Source: Tetradesmus obliquus
Taxonomy: Eukaryota; Chlorophyta; Chlorophyceae; Sphaeropleales; Scenedesmaceae
DNA length: 64,000 nucleotides
Direction: 5' to 3'
Assembly (NCBI GenBank): GCA_030272155.1
Contig: CP126191.1
Location: forward strand, 9,384,501 to 9,448,500
The position numbers and the translations under genes were made by a program. Within the stretch, counting starts at the first letter, position 1. Each line of letters begins with the position of its first letter. Shown in pieces: positions 1 to 11,800 of the stretch. Below the pieces are notes generated by a model. That model had not been told where the DNA came from, did not search any database, and was given only the letters and a program-made list of their open reading frames with translations.

Positions 1-881
1 CTGATCAATGCTTACACGAGGTGGCATTAAATCTGTTCAACAGCTTCCGTGAAGCACAGCATCTGAGACTGAACAGCTGCTGAAAATACTGCACATGCGG
101 GTTTTACCAGTGACGCGTTCTGCAATCGACACCTTGCTCTGGGAGCAGGCACACAACCGCAGCTGCGAGTGCCACACAGCACAACAGTGCTACTGCATCA
201 AGACTGTTGCCCACTTCAAGAACTACCACACCTTGCAAACACGACTGCAGCACCACCACAATGCAACCTCACACGCCAAACTAGTACCCTACAGTGGCTG
301 TGCTTCGTTCCAAAGCACACTGTTTGCACCAAGTTTGCCCAAAGACAGCCTGGCGAATCATATTGCTAAGCTGAAGACATGCATGTCCTGACGTCCCCCA
401 CCACCCCAACTGCTGCCCCTGCCGCTGCTGCTGTGCCTGCTACCAGCACACCGGCCAGCTGCGCACAGCTGAGCAGCAACACAGCATCCCCAACCCTCAC
501 CGCTACCTGCTGTCCTCTTGCAAGCAAATGCAGAGCTGTGTCCGCACGTGCAGCAGCATTCCACGCTGCATCTGCACAGCGCAAAAGCCTCTCTGCTACA
601 CAATCAGCACAACCCCGGACAACAGTGGCAACCGCCGTCACCACTGCTTCACTGAGGTGGGCTGCCTGCTGCTGAATGTGCGCTGCAGCAGCAGCCAGCT
701 GCTGTAAACCACAGTACACACAGCACACCATGCCGCTCCTGCTGTCGCATGCTGCTGATGCATCCGCTGCTCCGGCTGCACTCGTGCAACTAGCAGAGCA
801 CCGGCTGCTGCGCCGCTGCTGCTGCTGTAATTGCACTGCTACATGCCCAGCACCACCGCCGCCGCTGCTGCTGCTACTGCT
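1..881. other. Left-edge noncoding stretch, 3' side of ATP synthase delta gene
   Basis: No recognisable gene is seen here. The stretch is rich in CTG/CAG and lies downstream of the minus-strand ATP synthase stop codon. A minus-strand TGTAA (TTACA on plus, 12-16) could be its poly(A) signal, which would imply an unusually long 3' UTR of about 870 bases. An Ala/Leu-rich open frame on the minus strand (366-836) is explained by the trinucleotide composition and matches no family I know. Confidence 0.4.
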
Positions 882-2102
882 TTACGACTTGGCCTCCAGT
901 GCCGCGTCCAGCGCCGAGAACAGCTCCTGTGCTGTCCTGTTGATAGCAGCCTCAAAATCATCAGTTGCTGCTGCTGCCTGCGAGCTTGTGAGCGCCGTCT
1001 TCACTGCTGTGCTGTCGAACTGGTCCAGGCTTGCTGCCTCCAGCACGCAGATGTCTGTCACGCTGTTGGGGTGCACGAATGCAAAGCCGCCGCTGACGAA
1101 GAACTTTGTGACATCAGCGCCATCATGGAGCTCCACAAGGCCGGGCTTGAGCTGAGCAATGATGGGCACGTGGTTGGCCTTCACTCCAAAATAACCCTCC
1201 ACACCAGGCAGCAGCACCTGCTCCAGCTGCGGTGTTGTTAATGTGTGGTTGTTATGAGGTGTTACGAGAGCAGCAGCCAGCAGCGCCAGGAGCAGGAAGA
1301 GGAGTGCAGGGATCAGAAGGTTGAGCAGTGATCAGAGCACAGTCATGGCTGCCTACACGTGTGAGGTGCAACGATGCTGCTGTTGCTGCTGTTTGGTGCT
1401 GCTGCCAAGGGCGTAGATTTAGCTTGCAGGAGGAGATACCGCGTAACACTGCCACAGACCAACGGCGCAACTGCAGCACGTCAACCTCTGCGTCAATTTC
1501 TGAGCCAGCAGTTGCTGGCACAAACATTGCGCCACTGCAAGCACAGCAGTGCTGCGCTCTCCCTGGAAAAGCTGCAGTGATAAACGAGTGACAGTAACTG
1601 GCTGTTGCAGCTGTCTTGCAGCATGCATTGCTGTACATTGCAATTGCTCTTAAATCAGCAGCAGCGGCTGCACAGTTGGTTGCTGCTGCAGCATTGATCA
1701 AGCCCCAGCCAGCTGCAGCCTGACATAAAAGCACCATCACAGCTATGTTGAGTCATGTAGAGCCGCTGCTTGAGCCAGAGCAATCATGCACGACTCACAG
1801 ATCAACTTTCGAGCTGCAGAAGGCTGGATCTCACCCACCTTTGTCTGGGCCACAACGCCGTGCGGTGTGTAGAAATTTACATTGAAGCGCTCTCCATCGA
1901 CTGCAGACTCCGCTGATACCTCTGGCTTAAGGAAAGAAGAGGGGAACTCCGGCAAGTTGAGGGTGCTGGGTGCGACTTTGTTCCACTGCTCGGTGAACTC
2001 CTTCACGCCAGCTGGCGCTGCCTCGCCCTCCAAGCGTGCTGCAGATGTAGTAAAGCTACGCGCCCCCTGCCTCAAGAGCCTGGCTGCAGCCTGGCGCAGC
2101 AT
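882..2102 (-). CDS. ATP16: Mitochondrial ATP synthase F1 delta subunit (bacterial epsilon homologue)
   Basis: This is the rotor central-stalk subunit of mitochondrial F1Fo ATP synthase. Two minus-strand exons join in phase: 2102-1839 (88 codons) and 1226-882 (114 codons and stop), giving 202 residues, a normal length for the family. Residues 1-25 are rich in Arg, Ala and Ser (MLRQAAARLLRQGARSF), a typical mitochondrial presequence. The beta-sandwich core begins at FNVNFYTPHGVVAQTK and continues after the intron with LPGVEGYFGVKANHVPIIAQ and LKPGLVEL, the conserved delta/epsilon signature. A C-terminal helical hairpin rich in Ala follows. The donor is AAG|GTGGGT and the acceptor CCGCAG|CTG; the single 612-bp intron splits the core. 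The start ATG lies 283 bp from the divergent bS21 ATG. Identity is secure; the exact presequence cleavage site is not visible. Confidence 0.92.
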
Positions 2103-2385
2103 GTTGCTGTCAAGTGTGTGGCAAACAGCACGTGCGTCAGACAGCTGCTTTAGCCCTGATCTTCCCTTTTCGAAGTAAGATGCCAGCCAGTGATGCCTTA
2201 CATGCCCTAAGGTACACTCGTCCTGCTAAACCTGTTACATGTGCCTGGGACTTGCCTCCTGATTGCCGTAGAGCTCTCGTGTTGCCAATTGGTGATCAGC
2301 AGCTCTCTTTTTGCAGTGACTGTGCTTGCCGTTTCGCTTCTCCTGTCACTAGAGTCGCTCGAGCACTTGTGGGCAGGAAGCAGAC
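2103..2385. promoter_or_regulatory. Shared 283-bp divergent promoter region (ATP synthase delta / bS21)
   Basis: The start codons of two organelle-targeted housekeeping proteins face away from each other across 283 bases, so both 5' UTRs and core promoters must lie here. No clear TATA box is seen. Promoter function is inferred from gene layout only. Confidence 0.4.
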
Positions 2386-3249
2386 ATGGCTGCTGTCACT
2401 CAGAGCAGGGCCCTGGCGGGCTGCAGGATGACCATGCAGGCCAAGCAGACCGTCAGGGTCACGAACGGTGCCAAGTACTTCATGAGGCGCAGGGACAGCT
2501 ACATGGTGGAGGTGCGACACAGGCCACAGCCGGAGCGGGGCCTCGAGCGCTCAGGCCGCTCATTGGCGCATTGCAGCCGTCTATAGAATGCATGCTTGCT
2601 AATCACGTGTCGAGGTCACTGCCAGGACCCATTGGGGTTGACTGGCTGACAGCAGTCAGTCAATCCTTGCAGTGGTGGCCTCTTGTCTGCTGGGCCATAT
2701 CTGTCCTGCAGCATCGCCATACTGCATAGGAGCAGACTCATATGTAGTATGAAATCCGTTGGTCAAAATCAGGGCAGCTGCTTCAGGCTTGGCTCATCAG
2801 CATGCCTGTTGCATCGTCAGCAATGCTGCCTCAGGTGCACCATTGTGGTGTGTTGTGGTGTTGAGTTGTGAAGCTCATCTCAGCTACTGCTGCTCCTCAT
2901 GCTTTCACACGTTGTTGCAGGTCAACGTGGGTGACACAGAGACCGAGGACCAGGCAGTGAGGCGCTACATGCGCGCAGTGGTGCAGTCCGGCGTCATCAA
3001 CAAGGTACAGCACTGAAGCATCACAGCAGCAGTTTGCAACACAGCAGCTAAACAGCACTGTTTTGGAGCAGCAACGCCAGGACTACCAGTTGACACAACA
3101 GCAGCAGCGGCTGCAGCAGCGGCAGCAGCAGGGGCAGTGGCATGTGTGTAGCTGGGTGGCTGCGGGCCCACCCGATTTGTGACCTGCGCGCGAAATAGCA
3201 GCTGCCAGGCAATGCTGTATGCGCTGTGACAGCTGTGGCTGGCATGTCC

Positions 3250-3299
<50 letters not shown>

Positions 3300-4058
3300 A
3301 CACGCAGCTCACATGCAGCAGTGTATTGTGTACACGCAGCTCACATGCAGCAGCGTCACCATCTGCGGGTGTTGAAGCCGGCACTTCAACAACCAATTGC
3401 ATGCGTCACGCCCTTCGTGCAGCCCAATGTTGCAGCCGAAAATTTTGCAGCCTGCACTCCTGCAAGTGCTCAGCAGCACTGCACACAGCAGCAGCATGCT
3501 CGTGTGACTGTGGCATCACCGCACCATGCCATGCATCGCTGCAGACAAAAATTGCAGCTCTCAGGGCTTTGGCATGTTTCTCAGCAGCATGCATCGGCAG
3601 CACGGCTCCACAGCACTGCTCAGCAGCAGCAGCAGCTTGCCAGCTGATGTAGCGGCAGTGCACAGGCGCTGTGGGCTCCTTGCATTCGGCACACCTCACA
3701 TCTTCTGTGCCCTGAAACCCGCGCCTCACTCGCGAACCTGCTGTGTTGTGCTGCTGCTGCTGCAGCTGCGTGCGCGCCGCACCAAGGAGACCAAGATTGA
3801 GACATACAAGCGCAAGCTGGCAGAGCGCGCGCAGGTTCGCAAGTGAGTGCACGTCACCAGCCCCGGCTGTTGTGAGGACTCACGATCGAACCAAGTGGAC
3901 CAGTGCGATGCTGCAGGAGCGTGCAGCATTGCCTCTTATGATGTTTGTAGGCAGCCTGTGTGCGTAAAGAGCTTTTGCTCGCCTCATTTCCAAGCGCTTG
4001 TTCTGTTTAGAATCTGACGCCCCAATTGAAACTCATCTCAGCTCTGATGTGTTTGTGC

Positions 4059-4104
<46 letters not shown>

Positions 4105-4622
4105 CTGGGCATCGAGGAGCCCACCTGGGACGACTTCTACGGCCCCGCCACTGTGGAGGAGGCCAAGCCCTTTGACGAGTTCTTCAGCCACACCACAGAC
4201 ATGGAGGCAGACATGTACCAGGTGAGGCCCTGCGGCAGCAGCAGCAGCAGGCAGCAGCCAGCAGCAGCAGGCGGCAGAGTAGCATGTTGCTGGGAGGCAG
4301 TGCGTCCGTCGCTACTTTCCAGGGTGTTCATCAAGCAGATCGTCGCAACATGTGTCATATGCCAGGATGCGAGCTTCATTGTCACCGTGCGCACAAGTCT
4401 TTGATTGTAAAGTGCTCGTTGTATTTCAATTGTGATGTGCAGAGGCGGTGAGATCAGCGTGTGCGGCTTGCTGATGCTTGCTGTGTGTTCCGCCGCCGCT
4501 GCTGCTGCTGCTGCTGCAGGACCTGCCCCTGATTGACTCCAGCTATTACGGCCAGGCCCTGGAGGGCCAGCTGTACGACCTCAGCAACTTCTCCGGCCAG
4601 AGCTTTACGGTGCGCCTTGCTC

Positions 4623-4654
<32 letters not shown>

Positions 4655-5042
4655 GGTAGTAATCAAATACATGCCTATCGTTCAGTCGCATGTGTTGTCC
4701 CGGTTTGTATATGTGGCTTCCACCTGCCACCTCAAATGACCGTCTGTCAGTCATGCTGGACGCTGGTTGTGGCCTGCAGCATATCAACACATCTCAGCAC
4801 GATTGGCAGCTGTGTAGCACGCTGCCTCCTGGCCAATTGCCTGTCTTTACGCTGTCTCTGCTGCCCTGTCCTGTTCCGTCTGTGCCGCTTGTTCACGCCA
4901 CCAGCCTGGCTACATCAACAACGCTGGCCAGGACCAGGGCGGTTACATCAACCAGCAGCAGCAGGGCGGCTACATGAGCCCGCCGGCGCAGCAGGGCACC
5001 TTCACATACACCGCAGACCAGCTGCAGCAGCAGCAGCAGTAA
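2386..5042 (+). CDS. PRPS21: Plastid small-subunit ribosomal protein bS21c with Gln/Gly/Tyr-rich tail
   Basis: Six exons join in phase: 2386-2511, 2921-3004, 3766-3842, 4104-4221, 4520-4609 and 4905-5042, giving 210 residues. Residues 1-30 look like a transit peptide. The bS21 domain runs from the end of exon 1 through exon 3: YMVEVNVGDTETEDQAVRRY, then VVQSGVINKLRARRTKETKI and the basic ETYKRKLAERAQVRK, the arrangement of bacterial S21 bound near the 3' end of 16S rRNA. The protein is about three times the length of bacterial S21. After residue 95 comes an acidic/aromatic extension (GIEEPTWDDFYG, DMEADMYQ) and then a low-complexity tail with GGYIN and GGYM repeats ending in polyGln. Plastid location is inferred from the N-terminus and from S21 being a bacterial-type protein; a mitochondrial copy is the alternative. 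Several introns end in (CTG)nCAG. Confidence 0.88.
3253..3298. repeat. (CAG)15 microsatellite in bS21 intron 2
   Basis: About fifteen uninterrupted CAG units lie inside the intron between exons 2 and 3 of the bS21 gene. On this strand most intronic repeats here are CTG, so this CAG run is the exception. Confidence 0.85.
4060..4103. repeat. (CTG)n tract forming the 3' end of bS21 intron 3
   Basis: A run of about fourteen CTG units ends in CCAG and runs straight into exon 4. A shorter (CTG) tract at about 4497-4519 plays the same part for exon 5, and another at 4624-4651 sits just after the exon 5 donor. Confidence 0.8.
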
Positions 5043-5635
5043 CTGCAGCTGGATGTGTAGCGGCTGGGCGGGGCAGCACTGCTCAGCAGCAGCAACGGCG
5101 GCAGCAGGCTGGAGGCAAGCACAGCAAGCTGCTGTGGCGGTTTGACTCCCAGACCAAATTGTTGTGAAGCGTAGCAAGGGCCAGGGCTGCAAAAGCAAGG
5201 CGTGTAGCTGCTAGCTGCAGTGCTGTCGGCCACTACCTTGGCATGTTCTGTGACTTGCACACACCTCGTGTGTGACGCTGACAGCTGTGCTGCTTGGTAG
5301 CAGTGCTATGGGAGTTGACGGGGTTTGAATGCAGGGGCGGGGTGTGTAAGCGCGAGAGAGGATGGGAGGGAATGATGACCCGGGTGTGATGCATTAGCTG
5401 GTGTAACTTGTCTTCCTCTGAGGGACTGTGTGCAGTGGTGCAGCTGCCAGTGAGCGTAAGGTATGAGCGCTGCATGCAGCCGTGCACACGGCACGAGACA
5501 GCCTTGCAGTCTGCTGTTGCTGCGTTCAATGCAACTTGCTGCGCGCACTGTGGAAGTTCACAGCGCTAGCGGTCAAACTTGGAGCTCTGTCATAAGGACA
5601 ACCTAAATTGTCATATTACCGGCAAGTGACCAGGT

Positions 5636-5640
5636 TGTAA
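5636..5640 (+). promoter_or_regulatory. Putative poly(A) signal TGTAA of bS21
   Basis: TGTAA is the standard poly(A) signal of chlorophyte nuclear genes. It lies about 600 bases after the bS21 stop codon and is the first plausible copy on this strand. Confidence 0.45.
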
Positions 5641-5652
5641 TGCCTGTACAAC

Positions 5653-5657
5653 TTACA
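5653..5657 (-). promoter_or_regulatory. Putative poly(A) signal TGTAA of HMT
   Basis: TTACA on the plus strand reads TGTAA on the minus strand, about 530 bases after the HMT stop codon and facing the bS21 signal. Confidence 0.4.
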
Positions 5658-6184
5658 CATGCAAGTCCACACCAGCAAGTTCACCCACACCACAACAACA
5701 TAGCGACAGGACAACTTGCTTGAAACTACAGCCATGACCAGTGTTCTCACCCCGCAAAGAAGGCGCTGCTGATAACCAGCAAATGCGGCTGCAGACCCGT
5801 ACAGTCCAGTCTGTGCCAGCTGGCGCTTGGCCAGCTACCACCAGCAATGGCAGCTGCTACTGCAGCAGCAAACAATATAGACGATACCAGCAAACGTCTG
5901 CAGCAGCACCCAGCCCCAAGTGCTACTTAGCAAACATGCAATGCCTGATCAGGTGCAAGCTCATGCCAATGTTCTGCGCCAATGCTCATCCTGATTTGCC
6001 GCGGCTGGTCACTGATCACGCCCCACTCGATGTTTAACAAGAACAGCATGGTCAGCACAAGTGCCGCATCTTATACTCAAACAATTGGGGCGTCCAACTT
6101 GCAACTTGGCACTTGAAGGCGCTCCTTGCACTGTATACATTAGCCCCTTCAAAGGACCTGATGTTCAGACGGTGAGGTAGCACA

Positions 6185-8398
6185 TCAAAATCCTGCAGCC
6201 AGAGCTGCCGCCACCATCCCCATGTGCTGCGGCCCCACGCCACAGCAGCCGCCGATGAGCTCAGCGCCCGCGGCCTGCCAGGCCCTGGCATGCGCAGCGT
6301 AAGCCGCTGGTGTAATGATGCCGTTGGCGTCATAGTCATCTGCAGTTGTGGATTACGCCAGGTCATGCAGATCCAGCAGCTCAGCAGCGGCAGCACCAGC
6401 AGGGTTTGTAGTCAAAGCTGGCGCGCTGAAATCCAGCACGAAAGTGCGGTATAGAGCGTTGCTAGCGCCCCGTGTTACAAATTCACCCGCTGCAGAGTTC
6501 TGCAGCTTTCAATACGGCGCCGCCGCGCTTGCTGTAGCTGCGCACTCACCCGGATCGCTTTGCAGCAGGGGCTGCTCAGCGCCGCTCATCCACTGCGTGG
6601 TGGTGGTCTGGAAACCGTTCGCATAGCAGCCCATACGCACGCCTGAGCAGGGCAGCAGCACAGCCGAGCAGCAGCAATGTAATGGCATGGCGGTCTAGAT
6701 GAACTACTGCAGCTGGCAAAATGTACTGCTGGGCGCCAAACTTGTGCTGTCATTGCATGATCAGGTTAATGCGTTGGCGAGCTTGGAGACAGGGTACAGA
6801 CAGGACAGAAACAGCAGCAGCAGCAGTGCAAGCATTTGCAGGCCAGATTGCAGCAGGCGCTGTGTATGACAGCCAGCCACTGCGGGTATACCCTGCACAT
6901 GTGATGGTGGGATGCTGCCTACCAGGCGGTGCATGCTGCTTCAGCACAGGCAGGGCAGCAGTCACGGCTCCTGGCGCGCAGCAGTTGACCAGGACAGCTG
7001 CCAGGTGCTTGTGCTGGCTGATGCTGTGGATGGCTGTTGCCAGGGGCTCCTTGCTTCTGAGGCAGCAGCTGGTGCTGTCTTCAAGGGTGAAGGACACCCA
7101 CACAGGCTTTCCTGCAAAGGGGTGTTGGCAGAGGCATGACTTGCTGCGCTTGATTGGCAAGCGAGCAGCACTGTAGCTGCCAGTCTTCAATCTAGATTTG
7201 CTGTAGTTGTATCTGCAAGGATGTGACGTGTCGCTGATGAAGGCTTGATCATACACAAAGAGCTGCCTGCAAATGACTTTTTCAATGAAAAGCATGCGTA
7301 AAACAGTCCTGACTCACCAAGCTGCGCAGTTGCTTGTAGTGCTGCGTGTGCCTCAGCCACCGTTGACAGCGTCTCAGCAACAAACACGTCGACAAATGGC
7401 GCTAGCGCTTGGGCAATTTGGCTGTACTCGAGCTGCATGGCTGCTGCGCTGGGCAGGCCAGTTGACTGGTAACTGCGCTGGGGCCAGGCAGGGCAGGGCT
7501 GACATGGCCCTCTCAGCTCCACGTCCATATTGATGCATGTACAGTACAGTATACTGAGGGCGCAAGCGACATGCAAGTTACCTTGCACCCACTGCATGCG
7601 AGCATCCTTAAGCAGTAGCTGCTATTTTGGCCCAACCGCATACGCACGGATGCTGCCAGCTGCCACCACGCTGGGTTGTAGGTAAAGTCAGGCTGTGCTC
7701 ACCTCTCCTGCAGCGGTGGCAGTGAGCCAGCAACCAGCACCCCATTCTGCCCACTCTCTTGTACCGCTTCACGCGCCAGCTGGCCTGCCAGCTGCAGCAA
7801 CCGCCGGCCCAACAAGCAAGCAGCAGACAGCAGTCAACTGTGTGCGTAGGGTTGCTCGCTAGCTGTATGCAGCTGCTAACACGATGGACCATGTACCTGT
7901 TTTCCTATATTGCAGTTGTGTGTTTACGAACGCTGTAGAAGTCAGGGCAGGGACTCGCTTGCCCAGCCCCTTGCCGGGCCCCTGCCGACACTTGCACATC
8001 TGCCGCACCTGAGTCAGCTTGGCTGCATCTGCCTCCCGCTGCACTTTTGACAGGGTGAAGTGAGTGGCCACAAAGTTGTTGGTGGTGATACACCTGCAGC
8101 CTGCCGCAATGTACTCAGCGTGTGCCGCCTTGACTGCATCTGGTGCTGCTTCGTTGGCCTGCAGGACAGAGCATTATGCAGCCTGAGATGAACTCAACGT
8201 CTCAGCGTATGGAGAAGAGCCTCTGCGGCCTACGGGTAATCGAGTTGCCAGACTAGCTGTGAAAGGATGTGGCTCCCTAGCAGCTGCCCAGGGACTGACC
8301 AAAACACCCGCCAGGAACTGCTGATCATAGGGCAACCCTGGGATGCGCAGGCCCTTCTCCTTAAGCAGGTGACCCAATCCTCCATCAAGCAATAGCAT
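6185..8398 (-). CDS. HMT: Homocysteine S-methyltransferase (Zn-dependent, MmuM/HMT type)
   Basis: It transfers a methyl group from S-methylmethionine (or S-adenosylmethionine) to homocysteine, making methionine. Seven minus-strand exons join in phase: 8398-8300, 8158-8009, 7791-7703, 7472-7318, 7111-6923, 6642-6550 and 6339-6185, giving 309 residues, the usual family length. Family motifs appear in order: LLLDGGLGHLL at the N-terminus, GCRCITTNNFVATHFTL, VLVAGSLPPLQESYQ, FVDVFVAETLSTVAEA, GKPVWVSFTLED, LVNCCAP (residues 205-211) and IGGCCGVGPQHM (residues 287-298). The Cys in NCCAP and the Cys pair at 290-291 are the three zinc/thiolate ligands of the family, and all are present. No transit peptide is evident, so the enzyme is probably cytosolic. 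The start lies 455 bp from the divergent NCAPD3 start. An open frame between exons 5 and 6 was left as intron because exon 5 joins directly to exon 6 in phase. Confidence 0.94.
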
Positions 8399-8853
8399 AG
8401 CCAGCTACAGCTACGGACAAAGACGTGCGTTGCGAAAGCAGAACAGCAGCACAGTGCACCAGTGAGCAGGGATGGAACACCGGAACAACTGCATGACACC
8501 AACGAGTGTCAGTCGCCCTCAAAGGTGCGTTCAACGCAAATTAAAACACACTGGCATGAACACGACAGCAAATGCACCACCCTTCGATCAGTGACATGGT
8601 GGTACAATTTGAATCGCATCCCACTGGACGGCTGTTCAGTAATCGACTCGCGAAGATAATCGAGCCGTGTAGGAAGATACGAAGTTTAAGGAGCGGCGTA
8701 GATGAAAGTGTGCCTCGCCACACAACAACGAGCAAACAATCATGTGCGTACGCAGGAAGGACAGACAGCAAAATATTTGAGGTCTAAAACTTTGATTGAT
8801 TGACTTTATATACATCATTCAAGCTCAGGGCCGTACCCTAGAAGTGCAGCAAC
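8399..8853. promoter_or_regulatory. Divergent promoter region (HMT / NCAPD3)
   Basis: The region of 455 bases separates two divergent start codons. A TATA-like run (TTTATATACA, about 8804-8813) sits roughly 40 bases before the NCAPD3 ATG. That is close for a promoter with a short 5' UTR, so its role is only suggested. Confidence 0.4.
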
Positions 8854-11800
8854 ATGGCAGCACTGCAGGAGCTTGCGGTGTTGCTGCGTAATCTCACGCA
8901 GCAGGCCAGTGCCCTCTCTCACACGGAGTCTCTGGAGGACTACCAGAAACATGCTAAGGAGATGTGCCAGGGCTACAGCCTTACAGTGCAGCAGTTGGCA
9001 GGCGTGAGGGCCCAGCTGCAGTCGCTGGACAGTGCATCCTGGCAGCAGCTCAGCGACGATGGCGTGGCGATGGCTGATGCTACAAAGTAAGACAAACAGC
9101 CATGATACATATCACTGAAGTAGCATGGACCTCAGCATCAGTAATACCAGCACATCAGCATGGCAGCGGCGTGCGGGCAGTTCTGAGTGCATGAGCATGC
9201 AGTGCGCTCCAGCAGGCATGTCAGCAGCGTTGGCAGCTCTGCAGCATACTCGGTCATGCTTTGCGACGTTGCGCATATCGAAGGCCGTTGAACAGCACCT
9301 GCTCTATATCTGCAGTCGCGAGCATGAAGCAGAGCTGTATACTGATGTTGCCATGTGCGTGGCTTTCTGCAGGACCCTCAATGCCCTGATGCGGTATGGC
9401 ACAGTAGTGCAAGCCTGTGTGGCTGCTGCGCTGTACTCTTGGCTGCTGAGGGCACCTGGCGCCCCTGTGAGTCTACTTGGGGCTCAGCCTAACAGCATAC
9501 AGATATGTGCACGCTGCCAGAAGCTGCTGCTCCATCCGTCGTGGACTGTGGCTGCTGCAGTAGAAGCGGTTTGCTGCGGAAGTGCTGCAGCCACCCACAA
9601 GCAGCATGCCGCTATGGGCTGACGCACAGGCCTCTTCACGCAGCACAGCTATAGCAGCTGTGCTGCAGCCGCTGTGTTCGATGGAAGGCGCATGTAGGTC
9701 ATGGTCAGCTGCAGCAAACCACCAGCAGTGCACACTGAGACAGTGCCCAGCACTGATGCACCACTGTGAGAATTTGGTGCACCACTATGCGACGTCCGTG
9801 TCTGACGTCTGCCCTGTAACCCCTGCCTGCTGTGCAGGTGCACAACATGCTGGACACATTGACGTTCTCAGGCTGCCTGCAGCGCCTCAAGGAAACCGCC
9901 TTTGCCAGCAGCAGCGCCAAGCCCGGCAAAGGCAAAGCCGGCGCTAGCCAGCAGCAGAGCCAGGCGCAGCAGCAGGACGACGATGACGACGGCGATGACG
10001 AAGCAGCGCCAGCGCCTGCGCGTGCGGCTGCTGTGTCAGCATCTGCTGCTGACTTGGAGCTGTCGCTGTGCCTGTGTGTTGAGGCGCTGACAAATCTGGC
10101 AGCCATGGCGCAGCAGGTGCAGCTGCGCGGCAGCCAGGAGGTCCTGCAAGCAGCGCTGGAGGGCTGCTCCGACCTGCTGTGCTGCAGCAAGACCGCAAAG
10201 GTGCCAGCAGGCAGCAAGGGGCTGGGGTTGTCGGCAGGTGGGTGGGCCTGCAGCTGGAACGGCCCTGCAGTCATGCTGCTGCAACGTCGTAAATGACCTT
10301 GCATGGGCCGTGTTAATCCTGCAAGCGTGCAATGGTGTATGCGGTATGCGCGCCTCTGGCGAGCTGTCCAGCAGCTTGTCCCCTTGTGTTGTGCAGCAGA
10401 TTTGCATCACTGCGTCTTTGATGTGCCTCTTTTCCATCCTCGCTTCCTGTCCAACATGCTGCTACACTACCTTCACTGCTGCAGGCAGCATCAGCGCTGC
10501 AGCGTACTGCTTGCTGGAGGGCCTGTTTAGCCCGCGGCATGGCAGTATGGAGGACATGGCAGCAGTGGTGCTGCCGCGGCTGACGCCTCTCATGGTAGGG
10601 ACGGTTGCGGGAGGCGGCAAGCGCACAGCGTCGGAGTCGGCGGCAGCCAGGACTGCGGCTGTTACATTTGTGCGCAGTGCCTACAGGTGGGGAGGCTGCT
10701 GAAGTCATGCACACTAGCACTGCGGTGTATGGTTGGCGCAGGTTGGTTTTACGTGAAATCAAGCCAGCAAGGCTCCACTGCATGCTTGAGCAACCCTGAA
10801 GCATGCCCTTTGCTGCACAGCCCTGCAAGTGCAATATCCTTTTCTATGCAGCAGCGCCAAGCGCCTTCTCTGTGCTGCTGCCCCTGCACTTCCATCTCTT
10901 GCTGCAGCCGCCACCCAGAGATCCTGGATGCTGTTGCTGCGCTGGCGCGCCACGTGTGCCTCAAGGCACCAGACAAGGCCGACTGCCGCGCAGCAGCGGT
11001 CAAGGCAGCGTCAGAGCTGCTGGCGGACCTGCCGCAGTGGGAGCAGGAGCAGTTCACAGGCTTTGTGTACAACCTGAGCAGGACACCCAAGGTATGCGGG
11101 CGGTCATGGCCGAGCAGCAAGAGCAAGGAGGGTTTTCAAGAGCAGCACATACATGTGGGTGTGGTTGCAACTTTGCAGCGTACCTTTGTAGTCTTGCGCA
11201 GCTCTGATGCACACAGAGACACTGGTCAAGCCTGCCTTCACCCCGATGCTGCTGCTGCTGCTGTGCGATGCTGCAGCTTGGGCTGCGAACGCTGTCAGTT
11301 GGCCTGGCCAACAACTTGCTGATGAACTTGCCGGAGCCCTTCAAGCGCAGCACTTTTGCAGCAGCAGCGGCACAAGCAGCAGCAGCAGAGGACGAGGCAG
11401 CAGAGGCGGAGCAGGCGACAGCAGCGGCCACAACAGAGGCAGGTGGACTTGTGGCGACGCCTGCACCCACACGCCGGCCAGGGTCTGCTGCTGCGGCCAG
11501 CGCGCCTACGGGCATGGTGGTGGCTCCCTGGAGTGTTGTGGCACTTGCAGCGCTGCTGCAAAGGTATGAACACCGTTTTATGCTGCCCATAAGGCTGATC
11601 AGTGTCGGCGCAGTCAACTTTGGCTAGGTTTAGTAAAACTTGCAAACGCCTCAGCCACCTGGTGCTGTCACCAGCTGCTGCAATCCCAGCCGCCTGAGCT
11701 CTGCCCCAAACTGCACACCAGAGTCATATGGATAGCTCTCAAACCACCCCAGCAGCCAGCCTGCTGACGTAATCACCGCCGTTGCCGTGCTTCCATAATT

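Larger units (their letters stand above)
5043..6184. other. Convergent intergenic region (3' UTRs of bS21 and HMT)
   Basis: No gene is seen. The stretch carries the 3' ends of the two convergent genes. TGTAA signals on opposite strands lie only 12 bases apart (5636-5640 plus, 5653-5657 minus), so the two transcripts probably end within the same short interval. Confidence 0.5.

Noticed and set aside
366-836. Minus-strand 156-codon open frame, Ala/Leu/Cys-rich
   Set aside because: Composition is explained by CTG/GCA triplets. It has no family motif and lies where the ATP synthase 3' UTR is expected.
6750-6922. Open frame continuing HMT exon 5 (GYTRSGWLSY) as an extra exon
   Set aside because: Exon 5 joins directly to the GVRMGCYANGF exon in phase and the family needs no extra residues between them, so it is read as intron.
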